From positions 8,928,001-8,992,000 of the forward strand of contig OZ176050.1 in the NCBI GenBank assembly GCA_964247055.1: a DNA stretch of 64,000 nucleotides, written 5' to 3'. The notes beneath the pieces are model-generated. The model saw only the letters and a list, made by a program, of their open reading frames with translations. It was not told the DNA's origin and did not search any database. Made by a program: the position numbers and the translations under genes. This document shows, piece after piece, positions 1-12,230 of the stretch. Origin of the DNA: Paragordius varius. Taxonomy: Eukaryota > Nematomorpha. Every line of letters starts with the position of its first letter. Position 1 is the stretch's first letter.

Positions 1-1013
1 TTTAGTTTATTAAATGGTCGCTGCGTTTTTCATAAATAACGTAAAATCTGCGGGTTAAGCATTTTTTTAAAAAATAGTGGTTTAAAATATGCAAATCTTG
101 CACTATAAAAAATCTTCTTCCTTTTATGCATTATAAGCGAATTTTAAATTTGGAATAAAATTTTAAAATTTAATCAATATAAATTAGATGAGAAGTGTTG
201 AGGCTTAAATACCGTATTTTCCCCTAAACGAACAAAAATAAAAAAAAATCAAAAATTAACTTTATTATACTACGATACAATTCTATACATATATATAATA
301 AATATCTGACAATGTTCAGCAATTCGTTTGGTTGTATACAAGATTAAAAAGCAAAGGTATAGAAAATATCATCGTGATTTAAACATGATTAATAGATATG
401 AAATTACCATACTATATAAAAGATATTGGGAAAATATTATAAAAAAGCTATTTAACTAAATCAGAATTATTATGTAAATAAGCTCATAATTATTTCCCAT
501 AAATACATGTGATGTGCGACACAACATGGATTAAATTATTAATATTATTTTAATGATATAAATATAAAAATGTGTAAGATTGGTAGTACCCTTATAGACA
601 TATTTAATACAAGTAACGCTTAAAAAGCGTAATATATAAAATGTACCATTTACAGTTTAAAATTATCCTCGAACACTTCAATTTCACCCTTATATAAATT
701 ATGTGTTTAATATTTAAAATTACCTTTATTTTTTAATATTTTTAAAATGTGTAATTCTGTTTAAAATTAATATAATGCTGAAAAAATAATAAAATAGGTC
801 GTAAAAATATATTTCATATGAATGATGAGTTATATTAGTCCGCATATAATCTATTTTTAGGGTGAATTTGAAATGTTTGAGGGTGAATTTAAATTGTTAA
901 GGGGTGGATTTGAATTTTAAATGGTATATCACGGAGTTAAGGAAGAATCGTATGCATGTTATAAATGCCTTCATAATACTCTTCACAAAGTGAGATATCA
1001 GTAACTTTAATGA
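1..1013. other. Gene-free 3' flank of the Dishevelled gene
   Basis: A+T-rich sequence with no convincing exon. The only structure I see is a degenerate MITE-like copy at about 672-905, listed separately. No polyadenylation signal can be assigned with confidence because the terminal exon of the Dishevelled gene is itself uncertain. Confidence 0.5.
672..905. mobile_element. MITE-like repeat with TTCACCCT / AGGGTGAA ends, copy 1
   Basis: The stretch begins near TTCAATTTCACCCT and ends with TTTTTAGGGTGAATTTGAAA, so its ends are inverted. The same layout, with similar internal sequence such as ATGAGTTATATTAG against ATGAATTATATTAG, recurs at 59445-59646. The right end is followed by two more degenerate GGGTGAATTT or GGGTGGATTT units. 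There is no coding potential. I cannot assign a superfamily. Confidence 0.5.
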
Positions 1014-4000
1014 TCATATGTTTGAAGATTTTAAATTTTTAGAATTGGCTGACCTTGAGGAAGGAGATGAAACTTCAGAAGCCTAGATATAGAAAAAATA
1101 TTAATAACATTTAAATGACTCGTTATAAAATTAAATAAAATACGTAAATGTGTATAAAAATTATATATATCATTAAATAAAATAATCGGTTCGGCTATAA
1201 AAGCTCCGAGTTTACCCCCATTACCATTTTTGTTAATACCATCTTTAGGGAAAAATTCGCATAGTAAAAAAATTTTAAATTTGGGAATAATGTATAAAAA
1301 AAACTTGCCTACCTTTTCTCCCGAAAATAATTGGAAAGATGGTGCTGGTGCTCCAGCATTTACCGCGAACGCACTTCGAATATTATCATTAATGGGTAAT
1401 GCCTTACCTAGATTCGGTGTTGAAGGGTAGGAGCCAGGATTCAAAAATACTGCTTTATTAATAATGTAATAACATTGTTCGCTAAAGCTCGTTTTATTCA
1501 ACGAATGTTTTATGAAAGATTTTTTAAGCAAAATGCTAGCCAATTTACGTGCTTCTTGTTTTCTTTGAGACGAGGTAAGAGGAGGTAAAACAGGGTTATT
1601 TAATGCTACACATAAAAAGGAGAACATTATTATATAATCTAGATTGAACTATATTTAGAAAAGACAAATATGTCATATTAGTTAAACTTTTAACCATTAT
1701 GAGACTTTTTTGATATATCTTATTATTATAAAATTAGAAAAACTGTAATTTTTTCATAAAATAGACAGTCAATTTACAACATAACAGTTATATTGTATCT
1801 TATATTTCATCAATAATCAAAATATATAAATTTTAAATACTATTGTAAACCTTAAACACCTGCATTTTTCTTTAAAGTTTTATAAACACAAATCTGTAAA
1901 CGAAAGTTAGTGAACGTACATTTATTTTTTGGATTATGTGATAAATTTTCTGTACCAGATCCAATCAACATATTTGGGTGAGATGATGAGTTAGATATGG
2001 TGTTAGATGAAATTGTATCCGTATTAACTGAATTACTCCCAGATATGGAAACGAGAGATGTGGATCGATAACCTCTGGATGCTAACCACTCTACTAAATC
2101 AGATCCTGGAAATCAAATATGCAATAATTTATATCAGCCCGTTTAAACTTAATTATATTATTCATCCAAAATTTTTAAAAAATGCAATGTAATAATCACC
2201 TAAAAAGGCATCCTTAATTATGAGTTTAAGCCAAGTTCTGTCTTTTATCTCCAAGCCTGAATTGGGTAAACACATTTCGGTTACAATGCTTAAAAGAGTT
2301 CTATCTACATCAGAAAGGGTAGTGGAAGAACCTAAACATTAAATAAATTAAATATAAAAGATAGATAGTGATAAACTGTTTAATTAAAATTATGTTAATA
2401 AAAAAAACAAGCTTATTCATAAAAATAATCAGCTAGTGATTTAATATTATATCAAACCGACAATTGCAATAAATATATGACAAAATCATATTATGCGATT
2501 TTAAAAACACCATCCAAAATATTGACAAATAACAAACATCAAAGCAGTAACATCATTAAAAGTTTGCGTGCAAAACATAATAACTAATAACTTCCTAATA
2601 ATATTTTGATTATAGTAAATACCGTTTTAAAAAATAGCCCAAACCAAATTGCTTTTAAATGTTAAGCCAAATACAAAAAATACAATACAGAGCATTTAAA
2701 GCTTTAATAAGAAACTAAGATAAATTCACTAAATCGTAATTTACAAAAAAATGTTACCAGATCCTTGGGTCATATTTAATTGAGAGGTATGGTCGCTAAT
2801 TCCACAATTATTAATTTGTCGAACACCATTTACATAATCCCAAGTTTCACACATGGGGTTGCTTTGTCGCATAACATTATTAGTGTTATTCATTGAGGAA
2901 GTTGGGTGAGATATAGAACTGCTACCACCTTGGAGTAAATTAATGCATTTAAAATAAAAATTGATTAAACGTTTGTATTTAAGATAAAAATTGATTCCCA
3001 ATAATAACATACTTTGTATGAAAACTACATAAATCATGTCTGCATCTTCACACTTTATGTGTAAAAATGACTATCAAATTCATTTAATAATTAATACTGA
3101 TCAAATCATTTTCCAATCATATCTAATAATTTATATCATTTTATAGACATTTTTTTTGGAAAAAATATTATTTTTTTGCTCCTAAAAACAGAATCATGGA
3201 CACTCGACTTTAAACGATCATAAATTACAAACAAGAACTTCATTTAAAATTTTGAAAAAAAAGTTAAATGATCAGCATCTAATTAGTTTTATAAGCACTG
3301 TTAATTTGTGGAACTCATTATCAAGTGTAATCAGAAAAAATATACGGATATGATTAATTTGTTTCCCATTGACAACAGTTCCATGTCCATTATTAAGAAT
3401 AAAGTTTGTGTTATGGGATCCCGATGTAGTGGTTGTCGAGGAACCAGATAAGTGTGTTCGATTTTGATGGTTAAAAGTCATTTTTTTGTTTGCCTAATAC
3501 ATATGTGTTAAGATATCTTTTAAAAAAACATTTTAAATTATGTGTGCAAACTTCCAATATTAAATAAAAATCTAGTAAAGGAAGGAAAAAAGCGCCTTAA
3601 CCTAAACAATAAAAATTAAGTCAAAGTTAAATGCAAAAAATTTTGTCACCCTATGTTAGGGTGTATTTGCAAGTATAAAATCTTTATGTGCTTTAAGTCT
3701 ATTAATATAATAAAACAGTACTGAATCTTTTTTAGACATAAATGGCGATTGATTTGTATGTTGGAGGTTAGGTGATGCCAAATAATTTGTTGGGTTTTGT
3801 CGTTGATTTGATACAGAATTTAAATGTTGAGGTCCTCCCATGTTACCAGGAGCACAAGGTTTGTTATTATTGTTATTGCAGAATTGATTATTTGAAGGGG
3901 ATTGATACATTTTATTTATAGAAGTACCATTATTGAGATTGCACGGTTGTTGAAATTGATTAGCAAACTGATTATTATTAATTTTGCTACATGCGTGATA

Positions 4001-6849
4001 ATCACAAATTATACAATATAGATAAATATACAATTATGAGATTTCATAATGAAAAATTATATATACTATATTTTCTCGACTTCTTGTAGTTGATTAATAA
4101 TAGGTTATGTAAAACAATGTTTTTTAAAACAGCTTATATATATTTATCAAATTATTACTGCTAGAATATTTTAATTAACATTATCGCATTTAAATGAAAG
4201 TTATGAAAAACTTGTCGAAATAATATATTTACAATAAATTATAGAAGACCTGTCGGCATCACAAAACTGATTTGGATGATTGTTGAAATTTTTATGCTTC
4301 TTGGATTCAATAGTGTTATCAGTATAATCTAATTTTTAATTTAAAGAGTTTAATTAAATACGTAAAAAAAATATGCCTAACTTCCATATGATAATGACAT
4401 TATACCCATAACTCCAATTAAATGAACCTCGCGGAATTAACAGTCATATTTATCGATTAATAAAAAGTAGCTCTAATCGGACTAAACCCATTTTTATCAG
4501 AGATATTTGACATTTAATAAAAAGTAAACGATAAATGTATATATATTTTTTAATCCTTTACTTAACACTATATATATTACAATGGTCACAACAAAATGTG
4601 GTTAAGTGCATTTCAATTTACATCTCTATTCCTTATTATGGCAAAACAATAAACTTTGTTTTAAAAAAATTCTTTTTACTCCATTTTGACTTTATAATTT
4701 CTATACCTTTGTTACCGTGGAAACGAGGTTTATCATCGACAAAATGTTCATCAACTGTATGGGATTCTTGATAGCAGGGATAAATTGATGGTATTTCCTC
4801 TCGCAGTGGGGGTGAAATGATTGAGGGGCATTCAAGCCCCCAACTCTTAGCCACAAGCAGACGCACTGGTCCAGGTTGTTTCACTGCATCACGTAACACT
4901 TTAATGGCATCTTCGCTCGATAATCCGTCCAGCGTTATGTTATTCACCTTTATTATATGTGCGAAAAAAAATAATTTTAATGTACAAGGTTGGAGATAAA
5001 GAGTTTGGTAAGTACGTACTAGAGAATACATAGCAATCAAAATTTGATGATATAAAATTCAATTTTACTGTTATTCAATTTGAATATTAAAAGTATATCT
5101 TTTAGGTTCAGAAAGAAAGATATTTTATTCGTAAACCAGATTACTACATAAAATTATCAATGTCTACTCATATAATATAAAAATGACTAACAAATATCTA
5201 ATTCAATAAATATTTTAAAGGCCAAATTAAAATTGTTGTCAATCATACAAATTGCCGAAGAATTCCAATTTTATAAATTATTATCATTAATTGAAGAAAC
5301 TTCTGATAAACTGAAAACTCATACTTCAAGAATTATATCACCAGGATCAATCCTACCATCCCGAGCCACGGCTCCACCCTTCATAACTGAACCGACCGAG
5401 ATCCCAGGCATGAGAGATGAAGAATTTTTGTGGCCTGCGCGATTTTTATTACAATTATTATTATCTGCGTTGTTACCAACGATAGAAATGCCCAAAAAAT
5501 TAACAGTGGCATCCATATGCAGGGTAACGTTTATGACATTCAAACTGACCACACTCTCCGTAACACTGGTCGTGCCTGCGTTAAAACAACCAGCGGCCCC
5601 GGCTGAAGCATAGAGCGCATCCATGTTTCCATCATCGCCACAGTAATCACCCACCGCATTATTTAATAGGAGATTGGGATTGGGATTGGGGTAATTATCA
5701 AACATTTGTGCATTCGTGTGTTGAGCGAATTGTTGATGTTCGTGATCTGTGTAGAGTTTCATGAAAATTTTAGAATATGTATTATTGTAAATTATAATAA
5801 AAGCCGTGTACTCTACGACATAAATAATTTTTCTGTATCCAATTGAATTGGACATGTCATCTTTTTTTGGAAAAAATTGTAATTATAAAGTTTAAATATA
5901 AAACCTTTTAATGAATTTGTAAACATTTATAGGATCACCCTCAGATAAGCTATTTTTAATAAGCAACGCCAATAAATTAATTACCATGGTGATAATCATG
6001 CCCTTTTCCGATTTTAAAATAAGATTCAAAAATTATTAAGTTATAATTGTTAATTGAAGACAGCTTCACACAAATTTTGTTAGTGATTGGCATTATGAAA
6101 CCGTCATAATGAGCCAAAAATAAAAAATTCAATCATTTTTTATCAATTTTTTCAAAAATTATGTGGATTTTATAATTATAATATATTATTTAACAAAATT
6201 TAATATTAATTAAATTTATTTATATCAAAATTTTAAATTTTATATATTTAAAAAGGGTCATGGTGGGGAGAATGACCAATATAATATAAATATTTTTTCA
6301 ACAATCGAAGTCATTATCGAGATTTACTGTAATTCATAAATAATCGCAGATTTTGCTATAACTAGTTCAAAAATTAAACAACCCAAGATTATATAAATTA
6401 ATATATTAAAAGATTAACTTGTAAATATATCCTAATATTTTTAAAATTAAAAAGTTTTATTTTTAATAATATTTTAAAAAATTTTAACAAAATATTTTTT
6501 ATCCTCTTGAATCGCATATTAATGATTTTTATATATCGTGCAATGTTGAAGAAAAATATATTTTAAATAGCTTCTTCATATTTATATGAATTGTGTTTTT
6601 TAAATTATATTATAAGATTACAAACTTTGTGAGTGAAATGGTTGGCCGTGAGACAATTTAGATCTTGTGTGTGGTTGACCATTATACCGGTAATTGCGCC
6701 CATCTATAAAAATTTAAAACGTATCTATTAAAAAAAAATTCATAAATAAATTTGTTTTAAATTTGGATTTATTACTCCAATTACCAGTAAAAGATGTTAA
6801 AATAATTTAAGAAGATCTAGCACTTTAAATAAACAATTATATACAATAC

Positions 6850-6887
<38 letters not shown>

Positions 6888-8286
6888 TCTCTTTTTTTCT
6901 TTTTCATTCAAGAGTAAGGACGTAAATTGTATCAGGACTTGTGAAAACTTTAACACTCGCTTGCCTAAGACTAAAAATCATGATAGAAAAATTGTGCAGT
7001 TTCAGATTTCAAATTCTGCCACTCTATGCAGACAGTGTAGGAAGGCGGCATCCTACCTACTATACCAAATAAATTATTATACAAGTCATTAATATATTAT
7101 ATGTTATAATGACGCCCCTCTTTAAGGGATAATACACTTAACTTTTAACGATTCTATCTTTTAAACTAAGATTTTATTTAAAAATCAGAAAAGCAAAAAA
7201 TATATATTTAGTTTAGAGACACTATTTTTTGAAAGTTCATGGTAAAGGAGTCATTATGAGGGGAAAGGGGGCTATCTAATCATTTTATATTTAATTTCAA
7301 ATTATAAAAAAAACTCAATAAATTGACTGCATTTTTCACAAATATTACATATAGCAATCAAAACTAAACGGAGAATCTTTCGAATACAAACCCGGGTAAA
7401 ACAAGGGCATCATTTGTTGTTGTGGATCATTACTATTTTGGGCAAATGGATCCATCTGTTGTTGTTGGTGTTGTGTAATTTGCATTTTTTTCATAGCATG
7501 ATCAACTTGTTGGGCTTGGTGTCTCATTTGACGTCTTTTTGCAGCGCGCACAGCGGCAGCCGCATCCGTTACGCTTGAAAATTTGGTTTCATCTTCGTCC
7601 GTTTTGTCTGTTAGCATGTTAAATAAAAATGGAAAAAATAATATTTTACAACTTTAATTTAAAGTAAAAATTAAAATTATAGAAAATGTTCTAGTTCGAC
7701 TTCTTAAGCAGCATCATAAAAAATGTTAAAATAAGGTTGAATGGTTAACCTATCATAGATTGTCGATCAATGGTCTGCAAAAAATGAGCTAATCATTATA
7801 TATACCCTTGGCTCATATAAAGAGTTGAAATGTAATATAATCAAATATCTGATCAAGACGATAACAAATAATTGAAAAAATTTAGGCGAAATAAGATTTT
7901 ACAAGAACGAAAAAGTTAATGGTATTAAATATTGTAGAGAATCACTTTTTTCAAAAAATTTTTATAATATTTTAGAGACGCGTTTGTGTATTATGATAAG
8001 AAAAAACAATTAAAAGCAAATTTTACCTTTTAAATCAGCAAATCCACCGCCAATGTTTATGGTATCAAATGGTAAAGAATTCAAAACTTCATCATCGTAT
8101 TCGCATTCAGGAGAAATCAATTGGTGTTGGTCGATACCTAATTATCAAAATATTATAACTAAAATGAATAAGGTACAATATTATTTATAGTAAATTTCAT
8201 TAACACCATATTATATATAAAATAATTCAAGTTTTGCCGAAAACGAAGGCTACCATAAAACACAAGGTCCGAAACAAACTTAAAAC

Positions 8287-8354
<68 letters not shown>

Positions 8355-9689
8355 GTTTAGATTGAAAAAACTTGCCAAAAACGTACCCCTGTTATTATTC
8401 GGGAGAAAGAGTCTGGAATTCTGTTTATTGTGACAATGAACATCATTAAGGGTCTGTTTGTGCCCATGTTTGTGCGGTACAGGACCAGATGGTCCCTTTT
8501 GTAAACTGCCTGAAGGGACATTTATTTTGCCGCTTCGATCATTATTATTATTATAATGATTATTGTGTGGTAATTTTGGGTTATTGGATGTTTTTTGATT
8601 TGATTGAAGATAAGATGATTCCGATGATGAGGAACTGTTAGAGCTTTCGGAATCTCGGCAAACATTATCTTTCTTAACAGGTCGGTGATGATATTCCTCT
8701 ACAGTGTGGTTGTTTTTATTGAGAGATTTTGAGGGATGTCGACCACTTTTCATTACTTTATCGTGAGCATAGTTACTATCATTTATATTGTCTATTTTAT
8801 GATCCTAATTATGTGAAAGAGAGAAAGCTAATATTATCATCCCGAAAGAAAACGTGTAAAAAATTTATAAAAACAAAATAAATAGTTTGCTAGCATTCGT
8901 TGCGGTTAATAAAATACCATATTATTATATAAAAATTTTTTTGATAAAAATAATATTTTGATGCAAAAATATTTATTATAATGCGTATTAAAATGTAAAA
9001 CACAAATTATAATTGCTTCAAAATAAAAAAGGCAAAAGATTCTATTATTTCGAAAAACACGTAAAAGATAAAAAATAAACCTTTGAATTTTTATTAGATG
9101 CGGACACACCCTTAGCACCAGAAGTGCAGGTGGATGAAGAAATAATTGTAGAATTAACATCCTTATTGCTGTTACTTTTGTACGATTTCCGAGCTTTACG
9201 TTTACCTACGCCATTAGATAAATAATAATTGTTATGATTTGACGTTAGATTGCAAAATTATTTAAAAAAATGAAGAATATTGAATACTTGAACCGCTTCC
9301 AGAATGTCCGGAACCAACATGACTGGCCATACCTCCTGTACCAGGAACCAAATTATTTGTCATGATCCAACATATGACGCGACCGCTAAAGCTTGGTAAA
9401 CGCGTTTTGTCATCAACAATTTCCTCTTTAACTACACCAAAATCATCATCCATACTTTTGAAGAAAAACTTGTAATCACATGGATTAAGTTCAGAACTAA
9501 TATATTTTTAAAAATTTAATACCCGTCACTACCAGTTAAAGCTTGACGATCATGTAAAATAAATTGCTTTAAATGAGCAAGTGTTATAAAATCTGAAGCA
9601 ATCGGTAATTTTATGAGATATGGTGTCTCCTCATCATCTAGATGGTATATAATTTTGGTTTCTCCTGTGGGAGATACAATATCTTCCAT
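1014..9689 (-). CDS. dvl: Dishevelled (DIX-PDZ-DEP) Wnt signal transducer
   Basis: Cytoplasmic hub of Wnt signalling that polymerises through DIX and binds Frizzled through DEP. Exons rebuilt by phase: 9689-9523, 9496-9288, 9205-9081, 8804-8387, 8137-8027, 7607-7392, 6703-6626, 5746-5325, 4947-4655, 3986-3722, 3493-3346, 2928-2758, 2331-2200, 2105-1860, 1605-1313, 1082-1014; about 1120 residues against roughly 620-740 in vertebrates. DIX at about 10-90 ([29 protein letters not shown]). PDZ at about 505-630 ([41 protein letters not shown]). DEP at about 880-1050 ([36 protein letters not shown]), keeping the lysine after TWL that is mutated in fly dsh1. Linkers are rich in Asn, Ser and Gln. The first intron is 26 nt. 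The ATG at 9689 begins [12 protein letters not shown]. Uncertain: the 3' end of the 4947 exon and the terminal exon, whose Ser-rich tail fits the phase but has no family support. Confidence 0.95.
6858..6884. repeat. (TA)n microsatellite in a dvl intron
   Basis: Perfect or near-perfect TA repeat lying in the intron between the exons ending at 7392 and starting at 6703. No function is suggested. Confidence 0.8.
8289..8350. repeat. Long (TA)n microsatellite in a dvl intron
   Basis: About 60 bp of uninterrupted TA, the longest such run in the window, just downstream of the donor site at 8387 on the minus strand. It makes the open frame across this region end in a run of Tyr-Ile, which is not coding. 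Confidence 0.9.
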
Positions 9690-10189
9690 ATAAATTTGAT
9701 TAAAAATTCCAAGCAAATGGTCAGCACATCAATAAGCAGTGGCACATGTTAAATGTAACGCATGCAAAATATGAATCCAAAAAAATCTTTGTATTTGGTA
9801 TATCAGCTATTTATATAACGTTCTTTTACTCAAGGATTTATCTAAAAATTTGAGCATATAGGATTATTATTTATATTGAAGGGTTTATTATTTTTCAAAC
9901 ATTTTAGCGAAGTATATCCAACAATGCAATGTTTCTAGTTCTAACCAAAAAATTATATTAATTAGTTTATGCGATGTTTATCAAGAAAAACTTAATAATA
10001 AAAACGAATAATTGTTTATCACTTTATGAGAGTACTATACTTCCAGAGCTATTAACTTTAATATTTAATTATACGTATAAATCTGAAATGCAAAGTAAAA
10101 TCCATTTTCCTCTCTATTTTCCTGCATTTTACAGTCATATTGAAATATATATTTTTTGATAAAAAAAATGAATTAGGATTATCATGTTG

Positions 10190-10560
10190 CTATCGGAGTT
10201 GGCATTACAATTAATTTAAGGAAGTTTTCTGCAGTTTAGAAGTAATTGCTGGATTGCACATTAAGGTTAGAACTAGTTTATTCCAAAAAAAGTGATTCAA
10301 TTGCAATGCGCATAAAAATGGGGGGAGGGTATAAAAAACATGCTATAAAATATATATTATGTTAGAAAAATTTGTTAGGATTATCACGGTTCTTTTGGTT
10401 TTGGTACTTACGAATGATATGAGAAACTATTACCATTTTTGTGGCAACTATTCCATATTAGAATATGGCAAAATTGCTTAATAATTAGCCTAATGTGCCG
10501 TTTTCTAAAATACACTAAACATACTATATATAAAATGCTAATCAATATTTTTATTTATTT
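10190..10560 (+). repeat. Interspersed repeat C, copy 1
   Basis: This stretch resembles 48880-49060 in the same orientation. Shared landmarks are a GGTTCTTTTGG / GATTCTTTGGT start, CTTACGA, TTTTTGTGG and ATATGGCAAAATTG / AAATGGCAAAATGTG. A second block around 11935-12010 (CAAAACACGATTGAAAC) resembles 48590-48640. It is degenerate and non-coding, and the family is unknown. Confidence 0.4.
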
Positions 10561-10619
10561 TTTGGATGTGGACTTCGAAAACATCAAATTTCCTTCTAAA
10601 ATAGTTAAGTTTTTTTAAC

Positions 10620-11110
10620 ACTTGGATACAACACATTTGTTTTCGTCCTTCGATTTAAATTGAGGTAGTTAAATACCCCAGGCCTGTTTAAAAAAAATTA
10701 TGGAAGGAATCGAAACCATGGCAAAGTTTTGCACTTATATAACATTAATAAACCGAAATATATAAAAAAATTATTAAAAAATACTTGATAATACTTATTT
10801 AATCTAAAACCGAAAGGTAAAAATTATGTCAACATGAAATGTGTGCTATAATTGAAAAATAATACAAAATATTTATTTCTAATGTTAGATGTAATTTTAA
10901 TAAAAAATTAGCTTTTATTTTGCACTTAAAATTAAATGAAGACCATATTTTGCAAAAATCCTGTAAAATGAAAATAGCTTTGAAGTAGTTTGACATGGAA
11001 CCTTTTTTTAAAACAAAATTTTATTATGATATTTTATATTTATATAACTTTTATTAGGATAGAAGCATAAATTTAAATTGGGACCGTTTCCTTCAGTAGT
11101 TTTTTAAAAA
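10620..11110 (+). repeat. Interspersed repeat B, copy 1
   Basis: It starts near ACTTGGATACAACACA, continues through ACCCCAGGCCTGTTTAAA and AACCGAAAGGTAAAAATTATG, and ends near GGACCGTTTCCTTCAGTAG. The same ordered landmarks occur in direct orientation at 46855-47385 and 47420-47890 and inverted at 46130-46550. There is no coding frame and no clear end structure in this copy. Confidence 0.6.
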
Positions 11111-12230
11111 TCGTATCTTAAATTTAACCGGAAAACGCCAAATGCCGATAATGTTTATAAAAATTCCAATATTTTTTTCTGAAAATTTGAATATTTGTCA
11201 ATATTTATATAGCGAGATTAGAAGAGCCTTGAGGTATTTTCAAACAAAGTGAAAATAATAATTACTCTAAGATATTTAAAATACTTGTTTATACAATTCG
11301 ATGGAATTCTATAGAAGATTTTTTATTTAAAAATGTGTTAGATATTATTTGATGTTTCTATTAAAAAACTAATAAATATTCATTAATTTAAATACGAACC
11401 AAAATTTTAATCAAAATTTTGAGGTTATAGCAATGCTCAACATTGAATTATATAGAAAATAAGTTTTTATAATATCTTAAAGCATTGTACTGTTTTTACC
11501 ATGCTTGAAAACATGGTAAATCACCTTCACCGAACTATTGATGAATTTTTAAGCAAAACCGGTAAGAAAAAATATTGCACAATATCAGAAGTTCATTTAG
11601 TTTAAGAAAACTAGCCCATTTAGGATGGATACAAAAATTTAAGACTTTCGGAACCCACATATGAAATTTAAATCTTTTTTGCTGTTGACACGTAGTTTAT
11701 GATATTATATATGAATATTTTTGGAATAAAACATTAGTTTTTACGTAAAATTAGTGAATTGTGCACATATATTCTTGGATATGGACCAGTTGTCACAAAA
11801 TTAGTACCTCATATCACAAGCAAACCCTAAACCAAATAATCATGATGCATTTTTATATCATAATTTTTTTTATCGATTGTGTTTTATAAAAATCTATTTT
11901 AAATATAATTACAAACATTTTACAACATCTAACACGTTATCATGTTTTATGACTTCTAGAGTTTAAAATTCGGACAGCTCCAAAACACGATTGAAACGAG
12001 CAGCTGAAATAAATATCCAAATATATCATGTTATTTGCTGTTAAAGTGTAACCTGAGCTTTTAAAATTAATTATTTATCTTCTTTTACCATAGTATATCT
12101 TTATTGTGCTAGCTTTTTAAAAAAAAATAGTAATGGAAGGTAAATTGGAGATAACAAATATTTGAAAATTTTTTTTGTCAACATAAATGTTACAATAAAA
12201 CATATGATTGACTATCATTCTTTTTAAATT

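Larger units (their letters stand above)
9690..12230. other. Divergent intergenic spacer between dvl and the RhoGEF gene
   Basis: The 5' ends of two divergently transcribed genes face each other here, so both promoters must lie in it, but I cannot mark a TATA box or start site with confidence in such A+T-rich DNA. About half of the spacer is interspersed repeat (10190-11110 and around 11935-12010) shared with the 46-49 kb region. Confidence 0.6.

Noticed and set aside
1031-1627. Minus-strand 198-codon open frame as a single exon
   Set aside because: Only its first part (to about 1313) encodes DEP. The rest reads through a GT donor into A+T-rich sequence without family similarity.
4636-4720. 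Alternative donors near 4714 for the second PDZ exon of dvl
   Set aside because: They leave phase 1, which does not fit the next recognisable exon at 3986. The donor at 4655 fits but is not certain.
5233-5613. Plus-strand 126-codon open frame
   Set aside because: It is antisense to the Dishevelled PDZ exon and has no similarity of its own.
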